Shown piece by piece: positions 18,588-26,639 of a stretch of DNA of 64,000 bases (position 1 is its first letter; each line of letters opens with the position of its first letter). The position numbers and the translations under genes were made by a program. Source of the DNA: Wenjunlia tyrosinilytica. GTDB lineage: Bacteria; Actinomycetota; Actinomycetes; Streptomycetales; Streptomycetaceae. The notes below the pieces were generated by a model, which did not search any database, was not told where the DNA came from, and was given only the letters and a program-made list of their open reading frames with translations. The stretch spans positions 294 to 64,293 of the forward strand of contig NZ_BMMS01000020.1 in NCBI RefSeq assembly GCF_014646055.1. The letters are read 5' to 3'.

Positions 18588-18901
18588 CCTGGCGCCACCG
18601 GCGGAGCCGGGCTCCTGAGGCGGGGCACCGCCGATGAGGTGCGCGACGGCGCGCGGGCGCACACGATCACCGCGCGGAGCGAGGACCGTTCCACGACAGG
18701 GACGGCGGCGCAGGCGATATGGGGCTGCCAGGACGCCGTGCGCGCGAGCGTAGCCCCCGGTCCCTTCGACGAAGTGGCGGCGCCCTTCTCGGCACACGGG
18801 TCGGCTGATCGCAGCCTTGGGGTCCCCCGCGGACCTGCCGCGGGCCCCGTCAGCGCCGCCGGAGCAAACCGCGATCCGGCGGCGTCTTGCGCTACGTAGC
18901 G
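18588..18901. other. convergent gap
   Basis: A 314-base gap between the convergent GMC and aldo/keto reductase genes. No gene is seen. The only feature is the GC hairpin near 18826, described separately. Confidence 0.5.
18826..18844. terminator. possible bidirectional terminator hairpin
   Basis: CCCGCGG-acctg-CCGCGGG is a perfect 7-bp stem with a 5-base loop, flanked by G- and C-runs that can extend the stem. It lies between two convergent genes, where a shared terminator is expected. There is no U-tract, which is common for Streptomyces terminators. Confidence 0.45.
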
Positions 18902-19732
18902 TCAGAACTCCTCGTAGGTCTCCGGGTCACCGCCGATCCGCCCGCGCTCCAGGCTGGTGAGTGCGGCGACCTCCTCCTCGGCCAGGGCGAAGCCGAAGAT
19001 GTCGAGATTGGCGCGCCGGCGCGCGGGCGTAGCCGACTTGACGATCGGAATCGCTGCCAGTTGAAGATGCCAGCGCAGGATCACCTGGGCCGGCGTCACA
19101 CCGTGGGTGCGGGCGAGCTCAACCACGAGGGGGTCGGCGGTCAGACCGCTCCCCCGGCCCAGCGGGCTCCAGCCCAAAGTCGCGATATCGCGCGCGGCAT
19201 CGGCTTCCCGCTGCTCTCGCTGCGGAAAGTTCGGGTGCAGTTCGATCTGGTTCACGGACGGCAGCACGCCGGTCTCCTCACGCAGCCGGTCCAGGTGCCG
19301 TGCCGTGAAGTTGCTGACCCCGATCGATCGGATGCGGCCCTGCGCACGGAGCTCGATCATGGCGCGCCATGAGTCGACGTACACGTCGAGACGGGGCAAG
19401 GGCCAATGGATCAGATAGACGTCGACGTAATCGACGCCGAGTCGCGCGGTGGACTCTGCGAAGGCCGCCAGAGTCCGCTCGAAGCCCTGGTCCCGGCCGC
19501 GCACCTTCGTCATCAAGGTCACGTCCGCGCGCGGTACGCCGCTAGCCGCGAGGGCCCGCCCGACCGCTTCCTCGTTGCCGTAACTCGCCGCGGTGTCGAT
19601 CAGGCGATACCCCGATCCGAGGGCGCCGCGTACCGCCGACTCCGCTTCGGAACCGGACAGCGGATACGTGCCGAACCCGATGGTCGGAATCGACACGCCG
19701 TCCGACAGGACGCGTGAGGGGGCGATGTTCAT
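18902..19732 (-). CDS. aldo/keto reductase (2,5-diketo-D-gluconate reductase-like)
   Basis: A 276-residue AKR of the DKGR type. It has IGFGTYPLSG, Asp and Tyr in LIDTAASYGNEEA, the catalytic Lys in LMTKVRGR, His in LIHWPLP, and the cofactor region IPIVKSATPARRRANLDIFG. The ATG at 19732 is preceded by AGGAG. It reduces carbonyls or oxidises sugars with NADPH. It is convergent with the GMC gene and follows the isomerase gene at 20143 on the same strand after a 410-base gap. Confidence 0.9.
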   Translation of the reverse strand: MNIAPSRVLSDGVSIPTIGFGTYPLSGSEAESAVRGALGSGYRLIDTAASYGNEEAVGRALAASGVPRADVTLMTKVRGRDQGFERTLAAFAESTARLGVDYVDVYLIHWPLPRLDVYVDSWRAMIELRAQGRIRSIGVSNFTARHLDRLREETGVLPSVNQIELHPNFPQREQREADAARDIATLGWSPLGRGSGLTADPLVVELARTHGVTPAQVILRWHLQLAAIPIVKSATPARRRANLDIFGFALAEEEVAALTSLERGRIGGDPETYEEF

Positions 19733-20142
19733 GAGCACTCCTGCTTCGTGGATCCGGAGGGAGGCGATCTCGCCGTACGAGCACGGCGGGCCACGCCTAC
19801 GGGTCTGGGTCATGCCCGACATGACACCGAGCGAGCCGAGTCCCACCATCGAGGTGGCGCCCCTCGGCGACACCGCCCGTCCCGCACGGCGCACTCACCC
19901 TCGCCCTGCGGCGGGCTCGCGGCCGATGCGCGCAGACGGCTCGTTAAAGGCAGAATCCCTGATCAAAAGAGGCACGGAGCCCCTCCCCACAGGATGGAGG
20001 GCAACGGTCCCGCCCGCGCCGCCACACGGTCGCGGGACCGGTTCCTGCCTGGTACCGGGCGCTCTCCTGCGGGCCCAGGCGGCCTTGGACACCGGCACAC
20101 AGGACGGCGCGCTCCCTCCGTCGGGGCGCCGATGCCCGTGGA
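19733..20142. other. non-coding gap
   Basis: A 410-base gap between two minus-strand genes. Apart from a promoter presumably serving the aldo/keto reductase, I see no gene, repeat or recognisable site. Confidence 0.4.
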
Positions 20143-20967
20143 TCAGGCGACATGGGCAAGGTACCGGCGGCACGCTTCGGCGAGGACCTCGTGGCCGGCA
20201 CGCTGCCACAACCGCGCGTTGAAGATCTCCACTTCTGTGAGCCCGCTGTAGCCGCTGCGCTCCACTTCGCGTCGCAGTGCCCCGAGGTCGATGACACCAT
20301 CGCCCATCATCCCGCGACCGGTCAGCACGCCGGCGGGCAGCGGCGTCACCCAGTCGCAGACCTGGAATCCGGCGATCCGCCCGTCGAGCAGCGCGAGTTC
20401 ATCGACGAGCTCGGGGTCCCACCAGACGTGGTAGGCGTCGACGAGCACCCCCACCTGCTCGGGGGGGAACCGCTCGGCGAGCCGCCGGGCCTGGCGCAGC
20501 GTGGAGACCACGCTACGGTCCGAGCAGTACATCGGGTGCATCGGCTCGATGGCGAGAACCACACCGTGGTCACCCGCGAACGGCGCCAGCTCCGCGATGG
20601 CGTCGGCGACCATGCCGCGCGCCCCCGCGAGGTCCCGGCTGCCCGACGGCAGCCCTCCGCAGACCAGGACCAGGGTCCGGGCACCCAGCAGGGCCGCCTC
20701 CTCGACCGCCCGCCGGTTGTCGTCGATACGTTCCTGGCGGGTGGCGGCGTCCGCGGCCGTGAAGAAGCCGCCCCGGCACAGGCTCGTCACCTCCAGCCCC
20801 GCCGAGCGCACAAGGTGTGCGACGCGGTCGATCCCCGCCTCCCGCACGGGTTCGCGCCACAGCCCCACGCCACCGAGCCCGCCGCGCCCGGCGGCGTCGA
20901 TGAGTTCGGGAAGCGGCCAGTGCTTGGCCGTCTGGGAATTGAAGGAGAGGCGGCTCAGATCGCTCAT
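20143..20967 (-). CDS. sugar phosphate isomerase/epimerase (xylose-isomerase-like TIM barrel)
   Basis: A 274-residue AP-endonuclease-2/xylose-isomerase-like TIM barrel. Metal-ligand candidates are Glu in LAIEPMHPMY, Asp and His in LVDAYHVWWDPEL and Glu in LTEVEIFNARLW. Such proteins isomerise, epimerise or dehydrate sugars and inosose-like compounds. The ATG overlaps the stop of the DUF993 gene by four bases, so both are made together. Exact substrate unknown. Confidence 0.88.
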   Translation of the reverse strand: MSDLSRLSFNSQTAKHWPLPELIDAAGRGGLGGVGLWREPVREAGIDRVAHLVRSAGLEVTSLCRGGFFTAADAATRQERIDDNRRAVEEAALLGARTLVLVCGGLPSGSRDLAGARGMVADAIAELAPFAGDHGVVLAIEPMHPMYCSDRSVVSTLRQARRLAERFPPEQVGVLVDAYHVWWDPELVDELALLDGRIAGFQVCDWVTPLPAGVLTGRGMMGDGVIDLGALRREVERSGYSGLTEVEIFNARLWQRAGHEVLAEACRRYLAHVA

Positions 20968-22127
20968 ACGGGGCCCCCGTTGATCTGGAGGAATGTGCGC
21001 ATACGGGAAGTGGCCAGATCGGGGTCGCGCAGCACCCCGGCGCGATCGGCCAGCCGGAACAGCTCCGCCAGGTGGGTCAGCGACCGTGCGCTCTGTGCTC
21101 CGCCCACCATGGTGAAGTGGTCTTGTCGCCCGTTCAGCCAGGCCAGGAAGACCACGCCGGTCTTGTAATGGCGGGTGGGTGACGCGAACAGGTGCCGACC
21201 GAGGGGGACGGTCGGCTCCATGGCGGCCCGGTAGCCGTCCAGGTCGTTCTCGTCGAGCGCCTGAAGCGCTTGGGAGGCCGCCGGCGCGATGGCCGCGAAG
21301 ACACCCAGCAGGGCGTCGCTGTGGCCCTGGTCGTCACCCTGGATGAGTTCACAGTAGTGGAAGTCATCGCCGGTGTAGAGGCGGACACCGTGCGGAAGGC
21401 GTCCCCGGAGCGAGCGCTCACGGTCGGCGTCGAGGAGCGAGAGCTTGATGCCGTCCACACGGGCCGCATGGGTGCGCAGCAGCGTGAGCACGGTGTCGGT
21501 CGCCGCGTCGAGATCCTCCGATCCCCAGTAGCCGCGCAGTTGGGGATCGAACATCTCGCCGAGCCAGTGGAGGACCACGGGTCCGGACGCCTGGGCCAGG
21601 ACCTTGTCGTAGACGGCCAGGTAGTCCTCGGGCGTGCGAGCCGCCGTGGCGAGGGCCCGGCTGGCCATGATCACCGGTGTGGCGCCCGCATCCTCCGTGA
21701 CGGAGAGTTGCTCGAGGTACGCGGCCGTGACGTCGGTGAGCCTCGGCTCCGCGACGGCCAGCTGGTCGGTGTTGACACCGGACACGATACGGCCGCCGAC
21801 GGCACGGGCCTCGGCCGCGGAACGGCGTATCAACTCTGCCGCGGTGGGCCAGTCCAGGCCCATGCCGCGCTGGGCGGTGTCCATGGCCTCGGCGACGCCG
21901 AAACCCCATCGCCACAGCTCGTGCCGGAACGCCAGGGTCCGTTCCCAGTCGAGTGCCGCTGGGGCACCCGGGGCGTTCCCACCGTACGGGTCGGCGACCA
22001 CGTGGGCCGCGGCGTACGCGACGCGGCTGCGCAGAGCGGCGCGCGGAGGGGTGAATTCCTTGGGGGTGCCGAGTGTGTAGGGCGCGGTCCGCCCCGCGGA
22101 GACCGGGAGTTGGAGGGTATGGGTCAC
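20964..22127 (-). CDS. DUF993 family protein (dihydrodipicolinate-synthase-like barrel)
   Basis: A 387-residue DUF993 protein, a family related to DHDPS/aldolase TIM barrels. It has TLAFRHELWRWGFGVAEAMD near the N-terminus, GRIVSGVNTDQL, VVLHWLGEMFDPQLRGYWG, VDGIKLSLLD (the Lys at the aldolase Schiff-base position) and VRLYTGDDFHYCELI. I start it at GTG 22127 because AGGAG precedes it. It is usually found beside sugar oxidoreductases and TIM-barrel isomerases, as here, so an aldol cleavage or dehydration of an oxidised sugar is plausible. No activity is established to my knowledge. Confidence 0.85.
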   Translation of the reverse strand: MTHTLQLPVSAGRTAPYTLGTPKEFTPPRAALRSRVAYAAAHVVADPYGGNAPGAPAALDWERTLAFRHELWRWGFGVAEAMDTAQRGMGLDWPTAAELIRRSAAEARAVGGRIVSGVNTDQLAVAEPRLTDVTAAYLEQLSVTEDAGATPVIMASRALATAARTPEDYLAVYDKVLAQASGPVVLHWLGEMFDPQLRGYWGSEDLDAATDTVLTLLRTHAARVDGIKLSLLDADRERSLRGRLPHGVRLYTGDDFHYCELIQGDDQGHSDALLGVFAAIAPAASQALQALDENDLDGYRAAMEPTVPLGRHLFASPTRHYKTGVVFLAWLNGRQDHFTMVGGAQSARSLTHLAELFRLADRAGVLRDPDLATSRMRTFLQINGGPV

Positions 22128-22173
22128 AGATGGCTCCTGGGAGTCAGTGCGCGGTCGAGGGAGGGGAGGCGAA

Positions 22174-22221
22174 GGCGGGGGTGCGCCTCTCCCGGAAGGC
22201 GGGGGTGCGCCTCTCCCGGAA
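22174..22221. repeat. 24-bp tandem repeat, two exact copies
   Basis: The unit GGCGGGGGTGCGCCTCTCCC plus GGAA occurs at 22174-22197 and again at 22198-22221, with a partial third copy beginning at 22222. Being a multiple of three, it adds eight residues per copy to the C-terminal end of the hydratase remnant. It has the look of slippage in decaying sequence. Confidence 0.8.
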
Positions 22222-22231
22222 GGCGCGGGTG

Positions 22232-22258
22232 CCTTCGGCCCCTTCGGGGCTCCGAAGG
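22232..22258. terminator. GC-rich hairpin in hydratase remnant
   Basis: CCTTCGG and CCGAAGG flank an inner CCCC-ttc-GGGG stem, giving an almost continuous hairpin. It is upstream of the DUF993 gene on the minus strand and could act as a 5' leader structure or a terminator. Function not known. Confidence 0.3.
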
Positions 22259-22558
22259 TTTCGCCGGACGGAAGAGGTCGCGAGCCTCCCGGGCGGTGGT
22301 GAGCCGGAAGAACTCGCCGATGTCGTCGCCGGCGCGGAACGCGCTGGGTGAGCCACGCAGGACGAACGCCCGCACCACGGGAATCCGCGCCCGCGTCCCA
22401 CAGCCGACTGGCCGGAGCGGTCCGGCCCACGGCGTCCATGGCATGCAGCTTTTCCGACCACCCGAAGGCGAGGGTGCGCGACCGGCCCCTCCGTACGTAG
22501 GCCCATCGGCTCCTCCTGGTGGTTCCCGGACAGCAGACCGTTGACACCCACTCTCTCT

Positions 22559-22570
22559 GAAAGCGGTTTC
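22559..22570. promoter_or_regulatory. LacI-type operator 4 (upstream of DUF993 unit)
   Basis: GAAAGCGGTTTC, a palindrome of the same GAAA-CG-TTTC class as the sites near the LacI gene. It lies upstream of the hydratase remnant and the DUF993-isomerase pair. It supports placing this unit, 8 kb from the regulator gene, in the same regulon. Confidence 0.5.
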
Positions 22571-22702
22571 TAGCATGCCTCTGGACAGCCCCGCAAGAAG
22601 CCCGTCAGTGCGACCCAGGGAGGCGCCACACGCAGACGTAACCGTACTATTACGGATGAATACCGGCAGGCGGCGCCACATGTCGAGGCTTTTCGGAGGC
22701 GG

Positions 22703-22715
22703 GATAACGTTTTCA
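22703..22715. promoter_or_regulatory. LacI-type operator 5 (weaker)
   Basis: GATAACGTTTTCA resembles operator 2 (GATAGCGTTTTCT) and lies 140 bases beyond operator 4. It could be an auxiliary site for the DUF993 unit. Weaker symmetry than the others. Confidence 0.35.
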
Positions 22716-23145
22716 CATCCGTGCACCAAGCTTCTTCCACCGACCTGATCGAGCCCGCCCCGTTCGGCGTCATCTCGCGCACTCCCGCCGCATTCGTTGG
22801 GCAAGTTCACGAACCGAGTCTGCGACGAACGGGCCCTGTTCAAAAGTCACCGAAGAACTGGAATGCACAGGTGGAAGGCGGGTGCCACGCGCTGCCCAGG
22901 AGGTGGGGGACCCGGCACCGCCCCGGAGGCGGCGCCCCGGCCTTTGACATGGCTTCGGCGTCACCCGCACGGTTCAGGGCGGTCACCCGCTCGGCCCCGG
23001 AAGGTGCGGGCTCCGAGACGGGAAGGCGCTGTAGTCCTGAAGAGTGACGCACGGCGTGTCCTGGCCTGCCTGGTGCGTCGGCCGGAGGTTGTATGGGTCC
23101 GCCCAGTAGACCGGTGGTACCCCGCTCGGGTGCCGCGCCTCGGAA
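22716..23145. other. non-coding gap
   Basis: No gene recognised. The stretch separates the LacI regulon from an accessory island beginning with the beta-trefoil gene at 23146. It has no clear promoter motif. Confidence 0.35.
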
Positions 23146-23604
23146 ATGGAGTCGGCGGCCTTGGCACCTGTACCGAACGGCCTGTACACGATCGCCCGTC
23201 CTGGCGAGCAGCTTCTCACCCTGGAAGGCGGGTCGGCAGAGCCCAAGACACCAGCGCTGCTGCTCCCACCCACCGGCAGCCCGGGTGAACAGGAGTGGTC
23301 GCTGGAGGGACTCACCAACGGCAACTGCACGATCCGCAACCTCAAGAGCGGTACCTACCTGGGCTTCGACGGCGATCCCGAGGTGAACAAGCCGGTCGGC
23401 GGATTCACCGAGCCCTGCGAATGGGCGCTCTACCAGAGCTCGCAGCCTCGTACCTTCCACCTCGTCGTCCCCGGAGGCCCCGTCGACGGCGAGGAACTGG
23501 CCGTAGACCTCAGCCTGTTGCGGATCTTCCCGCCCCGCATCGCCCTGAGGCCGCTCGACGTCGCCAATGCCCGCCAGGCGTGGATGTTCCAGTTCGTGGA
23601 GTAG
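23146..23604 (+). CDS. I66-like beta-trefoil protein (putative serine protease inhibitor)
   Basis: A 152-residue protein with three internally similar segments, as expected of a beta-trefoil: GLYTIARPGEQLLTLEG, NCTIRNLKSGTYLGFDGDP and TFHLVVPGGPVDG...IALRPLD. QEWSLEGL, PCEWALYQ and QAWMFQFVE give the W-x-F/Q trefoil repeats. The pattern resembles the I66 (cospin-type) protease inhibitors of fungi and some Streptomyces proteins. There is no signal peptide from this ATG. The ribosome site is weak, so the start is uncertain. It could instead be a ricin-type lectin domain. Confidence 0.6.
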   Translation: MESAALAPVPNGLYTIARPGEQLLTLEGGSAEPKTPALLLPPTGSPGEQEWSLEGLTNGNCTIRNLKSGTYLGFDGDPEVNKPVGGFTEPCEWALYQSSQPRTFHLVVPGGPVDGEELAVDLSLLRIFPPRIALRPLDVANARQAWMFQFVE

Positions 23605-23789
23605 CAGTCCGGAGCTCGGCGCCCCGGGAAAGCCGACGTCGGCCGGGCGGCACCGCCCGGCCCCGCGGCAACGACTGCCGGGCGCCGGCCTCCTACTACC
23701 GACGCAAGGCCGGTGTTTCCCTGGCCACCGCGGTGGCGGCACCCGCCCTTCGAGTCCGACGTCCCGGTGCGGACCGCCGCGCTTCACGC
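23605..23789. other. non-coding gap before the IS fragments
   Basis: No gene recognised between the trefoil stop and the transposase fragment. Confidence 0.3.
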
Positions 23790-24130
23790 CCGGATGCATC
23801 TGGCCTGTGACGGTCTGGGCCGCCCGCTCGCTCTGGTGCTCACGGGCGGCAACACCACCGACTGCGCCCAGTTCACCGCTGTGATGGAGGGGATACGGGC
23901 ACCCCGCCTCGGGCCGGGACGGCCGCGGGTGCGGCCCGCTCACGTCATCGGCGACAAGGGCTTCAGCTCCAAGGCCATCCGCACCTGGCTGAGGCACCGG
24001 AACATCCCGCACACCGTCCCGGAGCGGGCCGACCAGGGCCGCAACCGTCTCCGGCGCGGCAGCCGGGGCGGCCGCCCGCCAGCCTTCGACCGCGAGGTCC
24101 ACAAGCAGCGCAACGTCGTGGAACGCAGCG
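23790..24130 (+). pseudogene. IS5-family transposase, C-terminal fragment
   Basis: Reads MHLACDGLGRPLALVLTGGN, later VIGDKGFSSKAIRTWLRHRN, then VERADQGRNR and AFDREVHKQRNVVER. This is the middle and C-terminal part of a DDE transposase of the IS5 family common in Streptomyces. The first catalytic Asp region is missing, while the DK motif (second Asp) and the final YK/RNVVER region are partly present. It stops matching just after NVVER, where a piece of another element begins. Confidence 0.75.
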
Positions 24131-24205
24131 TGCTGAAGGTCGAGTACGTCCACCGGCCTGTCTTCCGCACCCGCACCGAGGCCCGCATCAAGATCGCCAC
24201 GCGGA
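24131..24205 (+). pseudogene. IS3-type integrase scrap fused to the IS5 fragment
   Basis: Immediately after NVVER the same frame reads LKVEYVHRPVFRTRTEARIK, which matches the C-terminal region of IS3-family OrfB (LK.E...R..F.T..EA...I). The in-frame junction is a chimera formed by nested insertion and deletion. Confidence 0.5.
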
Positions 24206-24692
24206 GGGTGAGTGCTTCTGCGTTCCGGGCGAGGCCGGTGAGGTGGACGGTGCCGGGCTGGGCGGTGGAGGCGGCGGTGGTGTCGGCGGTTGCCAGGGCT
24301 GCGGCCAGGTGCGGTTGAGCGGTGGCGGTGTGCAGTCGGCGGGCGATGTGCGCGGTGGCGGCTTGTGGTGTCGTCGGGCGGTGGAGGCCCGGGTCGGTGG
24401 CGGTGGGGGCGGTGCAGCGGCAGCGGGGTTCGCTCCAGCCGAACCTGCTCAAGGCAGCCAGGGCGGGCACGGTGACCGCCCGGCCCGGGCTGGGTGGGTG
24501 GGCGGGCGGCCTTTTTCTGGTCGCCGGTGATGACCTGTCGGCGGGCAGGAGCGCGGTGGCTTGAGCGAGGCGGTGGTCCACCCCGGCAAGGGCCCGCTGC
24601 AGGAGCGGGGGCACGGTGGTGCGGTGGCACACCGGGTTCAGGCGTATCCCGGTGCGCTCGCGCCGAGTCGGCTCATCGTGACGTTGATCCAT
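24205..24692 (-). pseudogene. unknown minus-strand gene, 3' end cut off by IS fragments
   Basis: An ATG at 24692 has an excellent AGGAGG six bases upstream and opens MDQRHDEPTRRERTGIRLN. The roughly 160 residues that follow are rich in Ala, Arg, Thr and Pro, with no domain I recognise; one stretch reads ALAGVDHRLAQATALLPAD. The reading frame runs without a stop into the antisense of the IS3/IS5 scraps, so the natural end is lost. I propose a real gene truncated at about 24205 by the mobile element. Confidence 0.4.
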
Positions 24693-24888
24693 TGAACCTC
24701 CTGCGGGGGAGATCCGTACCTTGGGGGTGGGACGCGTGGGGATCATGCGACAGGAGTGGTAATTCCCCCCGTTCCGGAGTGTCCGAGCCAGCGCGTAGGA
24801 CGAACACCGTACTTGCGGCTCTGCCGTGGGCGTTGCCCCTGGCCGACCGCCCACCAGCCAGCCCCTTCGCCCACTGGAGGTCAGTGAG

Positions 24889-25872
24889 TTGAGCCACCGA
24901 CGTGTCACCAAGAAGACCGGCGCCATCGCCGCGGCCGCAGCGGCCGCGGTCGCCGCCGCGGCGATCATCCTGCCCGCTGCCAGCGCGAGTCCGGATACGA
25001 CTTCGACAGCGAGACCGGCCGCGTCCGGCCCCGCTTTGAAGGCGAAGGCCACCGCTGCCCTGTCCAACAAGATCAGTGCCCAGGGCGCCTTCCTCGTCGA
25101 CGGCGCCGGGGGAAAGCCGCTGTGGAGCAAAGCCGCGGACACCCAGCGTTCCGTGGCCAGCACAACGAAGATCATGACAGCTGTCGTGGTGCTGGAGACT
25201 TCCGGTGTGGATCTCAACCGCCAGGTCAACGTCAAACAGGAGTACCGCGACCATGTCACCGAGAACGGGGCCAGCACGGCGGATCTGAGGACCGGCGACA
25301 CGCTCACTGTGCGTCAGCTTCTGCACGCCCTGCTGCTGCCGTCGGGCTGCGATGCCGCGGCCGCGCTCGCCGATTCGTTCGGCACCGGCGACACCATCGG
25401 CGCTCGTACAAAGTCGTTCATCGACGCGATGAACGCCAAGGCTGCTTCGCTGGGCCTGACGAAGACCACCTACGACTCCTTCGACGGCCTCTCCCCCGGG
25501 TCCCTTTCCACGCCGCGCGACCTGGCCACGCTCGCCCGGCACGCCATGGCGGACGCCACCTTCCGCGACATCGTCAAGCAGGTGAGCACCAAACAGGAGG
25601 CCACCAACGGCCGCACCTACACCTGGTTCAACACCAACCAGCTTCTCGGCTCGTATCCTGGAGCCATCGGCATCAAGACCGGCACCAGTACCCCCGCAGG
25701 TCCCTGCCTGGTCTTCGCCGCCACGCGTGAGGGCCGCACTGTCATCGGAGTTGTGCTCAACGACCCCAACCGCTTCGTCTCCGCGGCCACCCTGCTGGAC
25801 TCGGCCTTCAAGTCCGACACCGCGGTCACGATGAGGCTGCGTCAGCTGCCGCCGGGGGCCCAGAGCGACTGA
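24889..25872 (+). CDS. secreted D-alanyl-D-alanine carboxypeptidase (peptidase S11)
   Basis: From the TTG at 24889 (GGAGG 8 bases before) the protein has 327 residues. A positively charged start is followed by an Ala-rich helix ending in SASPDT, a signal peptide. The penicillin-binding motifs are complete: SxxK is Ser91-T-T-Lys94, the second motif is SGC (Ser152-Gly-Cys154) in place of SGN, and KTG is Lys263-Thr-Gly265. It trims the terminal D-Ala from peptidoglycan outside the membrane. The SGC variant occurs in several actinobacterial S11 proteins. It stands alone, with IS debris to its left. Confidence 0.9.
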   Translation: MSHRRVTKKTGAIAAAAAAAVAAAAIILPAASASPDTTSTARPAASGPALKAKATAALSNKISAQGAFLVDGAGGKPLWSKAADTQRSVASTTKIMTAVVVLETSGVDLNRQVNVKQEYRDHVTENGASTADLRTGDTLTVRQLLHALLLPSGCDAAAALADSFGTGDTIGARTKSFIDAMNAKAASLGLTKTTYDSFDGLSPGSLSTPRDLATLARHAMADATFRDIVKQVSTKQEATNGRTYTWFNTNQLLGSYPGAIGIKTGTSTPAGPCLVFAATREGRTVIGVVLNDPNRFVSAATLLDSAFKSDTAVTMRLRQLPPGAQSD

Positions 25873-26248
25873 CCGCCTATGACTGCACCGGGCTCTTCCT
25901 CGGCAGCCAGGGTCGGCTCACCCGCGCGATCAGCCACCTCCGACGCGCCCTCACCTGCCGGGTGCGGGTGCGCTGGCCTCCGGGCAGACACAGCCGTCCC
26001 GCCAGGGAGATCACGGCGGTGAACTCCGCGGCATGGATCTCGTCTGTTCATACCGAATTCGCCAGTGCAGCGCTCTGAGCTGCTACTTCTCGTGAACTGA
26101 GTCGCGTGCCGCGGCTATTGGCCATGTTGCTCGCGTAGGTGCGGGGTGTACCCCGCTCCTTCATAGTCGGCAGTCCGGACAACCCCGTCTGCTCCGATGA
26201 GAGCCGCGAGCCACGGACCGCCCCTCACCACCACGATCCGCATTCCTC

Positions 26249-26287
26249 GAAGGCCCCGTTGCCCACATCTTGGGCAACGGGGCCTTC
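26249..26287. terminator. perfect 17-bp hairpin
   Basis: GAAGGCCCCGTTGCCCA at 26249-26265 is followed by the loop CATCT and the exact reverse complement at 26271-26287. This is the strongest palindrome in the window. It looks like a rho-independent terminator without a T-run, usable from either side. The gene it once served is not obvious: the S11 gene ends almost 380 bases upstream. Confidence 0.7.
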
Positions 26288-26591
26288 GCCATGCCTGCAC
26301 ACCCCACGAGATCCGCCATGACCCGCGCTCCCCCTGCGAGGCAGTACGGGATGGGACGGCAGTGGTGCCACGTCCGGTTGCCCCACCAGTGCGGCTCGTC
26401 GAACGGGGCACGACGGGCCCAGGACCCATTCACCCTGTCTCGCCCTGGTCTGTCCTCCTGTGCCGCCGACGCAGGCGGACGGGCCTGCCGGCTACCGCGC
26501 CTCCTCGCATTCCGCCCAGAGCCCGGCGGCCACACCGATACGCCTGCGGATGACAGCCTCCAGTGCATCCGGCAGTCTAGTGAACTCAGTT

Positions 26592-26606
26592 GTCAATGCC
26601 ATAGAC
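26592..26606. promoter_or_regulatory. TetR-type operator (tartrate dehydrogenase operon)
   Basis: GTCAATGCCATAGAC, a 15-base near-palindrome, lies 34 bases before the GTG of the tartrate dehydrogenase gene. Its half-sites (GTCAATG / CATnGAC) match the palindrome at 30634 beside the TetR gene. This suggests that the same repressor controls both operons. Confidence 0.55.
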
Positions 26607-26639
26607 TATCCCTCTGAATCCTTGAGGGAAGGAGTCCAT

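Larger units (their letters stand above)
22130..22500 (-). pseudogene. enoyl-CoA hydratase remnant
   Basis: Pieces of a crotonase-family protein are spread over different frames on the minus strand: LAFGWSEKLHAMD (start of the fold), VVRAFVLRGSPSAFRAGDDIGEFF (oxyanion-hole region; a 20-residue part of this is diagnostic) and EGTRAFRERRTPAF (C-terminal helix). Most of the core is deleted and the end has been expanded by a 24-bp tandem repeat. An active enzyme here would have followed the acyl-CoA dehydrogenase in a beta-oxidation-like route. Confidence 0.6.
25873..26639. other. 767-base intergenic region
   Basis: No gene I can support. It contains the long hairpin at 26249 and the TetR-type operator at 26592. 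A minus-strand frame ending at 26115 (MRIVVVRGGPWLAALIGADG onwards, 42 residues) is open but has no proper ribosome site and no known relative. Confidence 0.45.

Noticed and set aside
22174-22221. CRISPR-like or functional repeat array
   Set aside because: Only two adjacent 24-bp copies with no spacers; it is simple tandem duplication. No CRISPR array or cas gene was seen anywhere in the window.
26115-26240. Possible small minus-strand gene (MRIVVVRGGPWLAALIGADG onwards)
   Set aside because: No usable ribosome site, no terminator in the right place and no recognisable relative.
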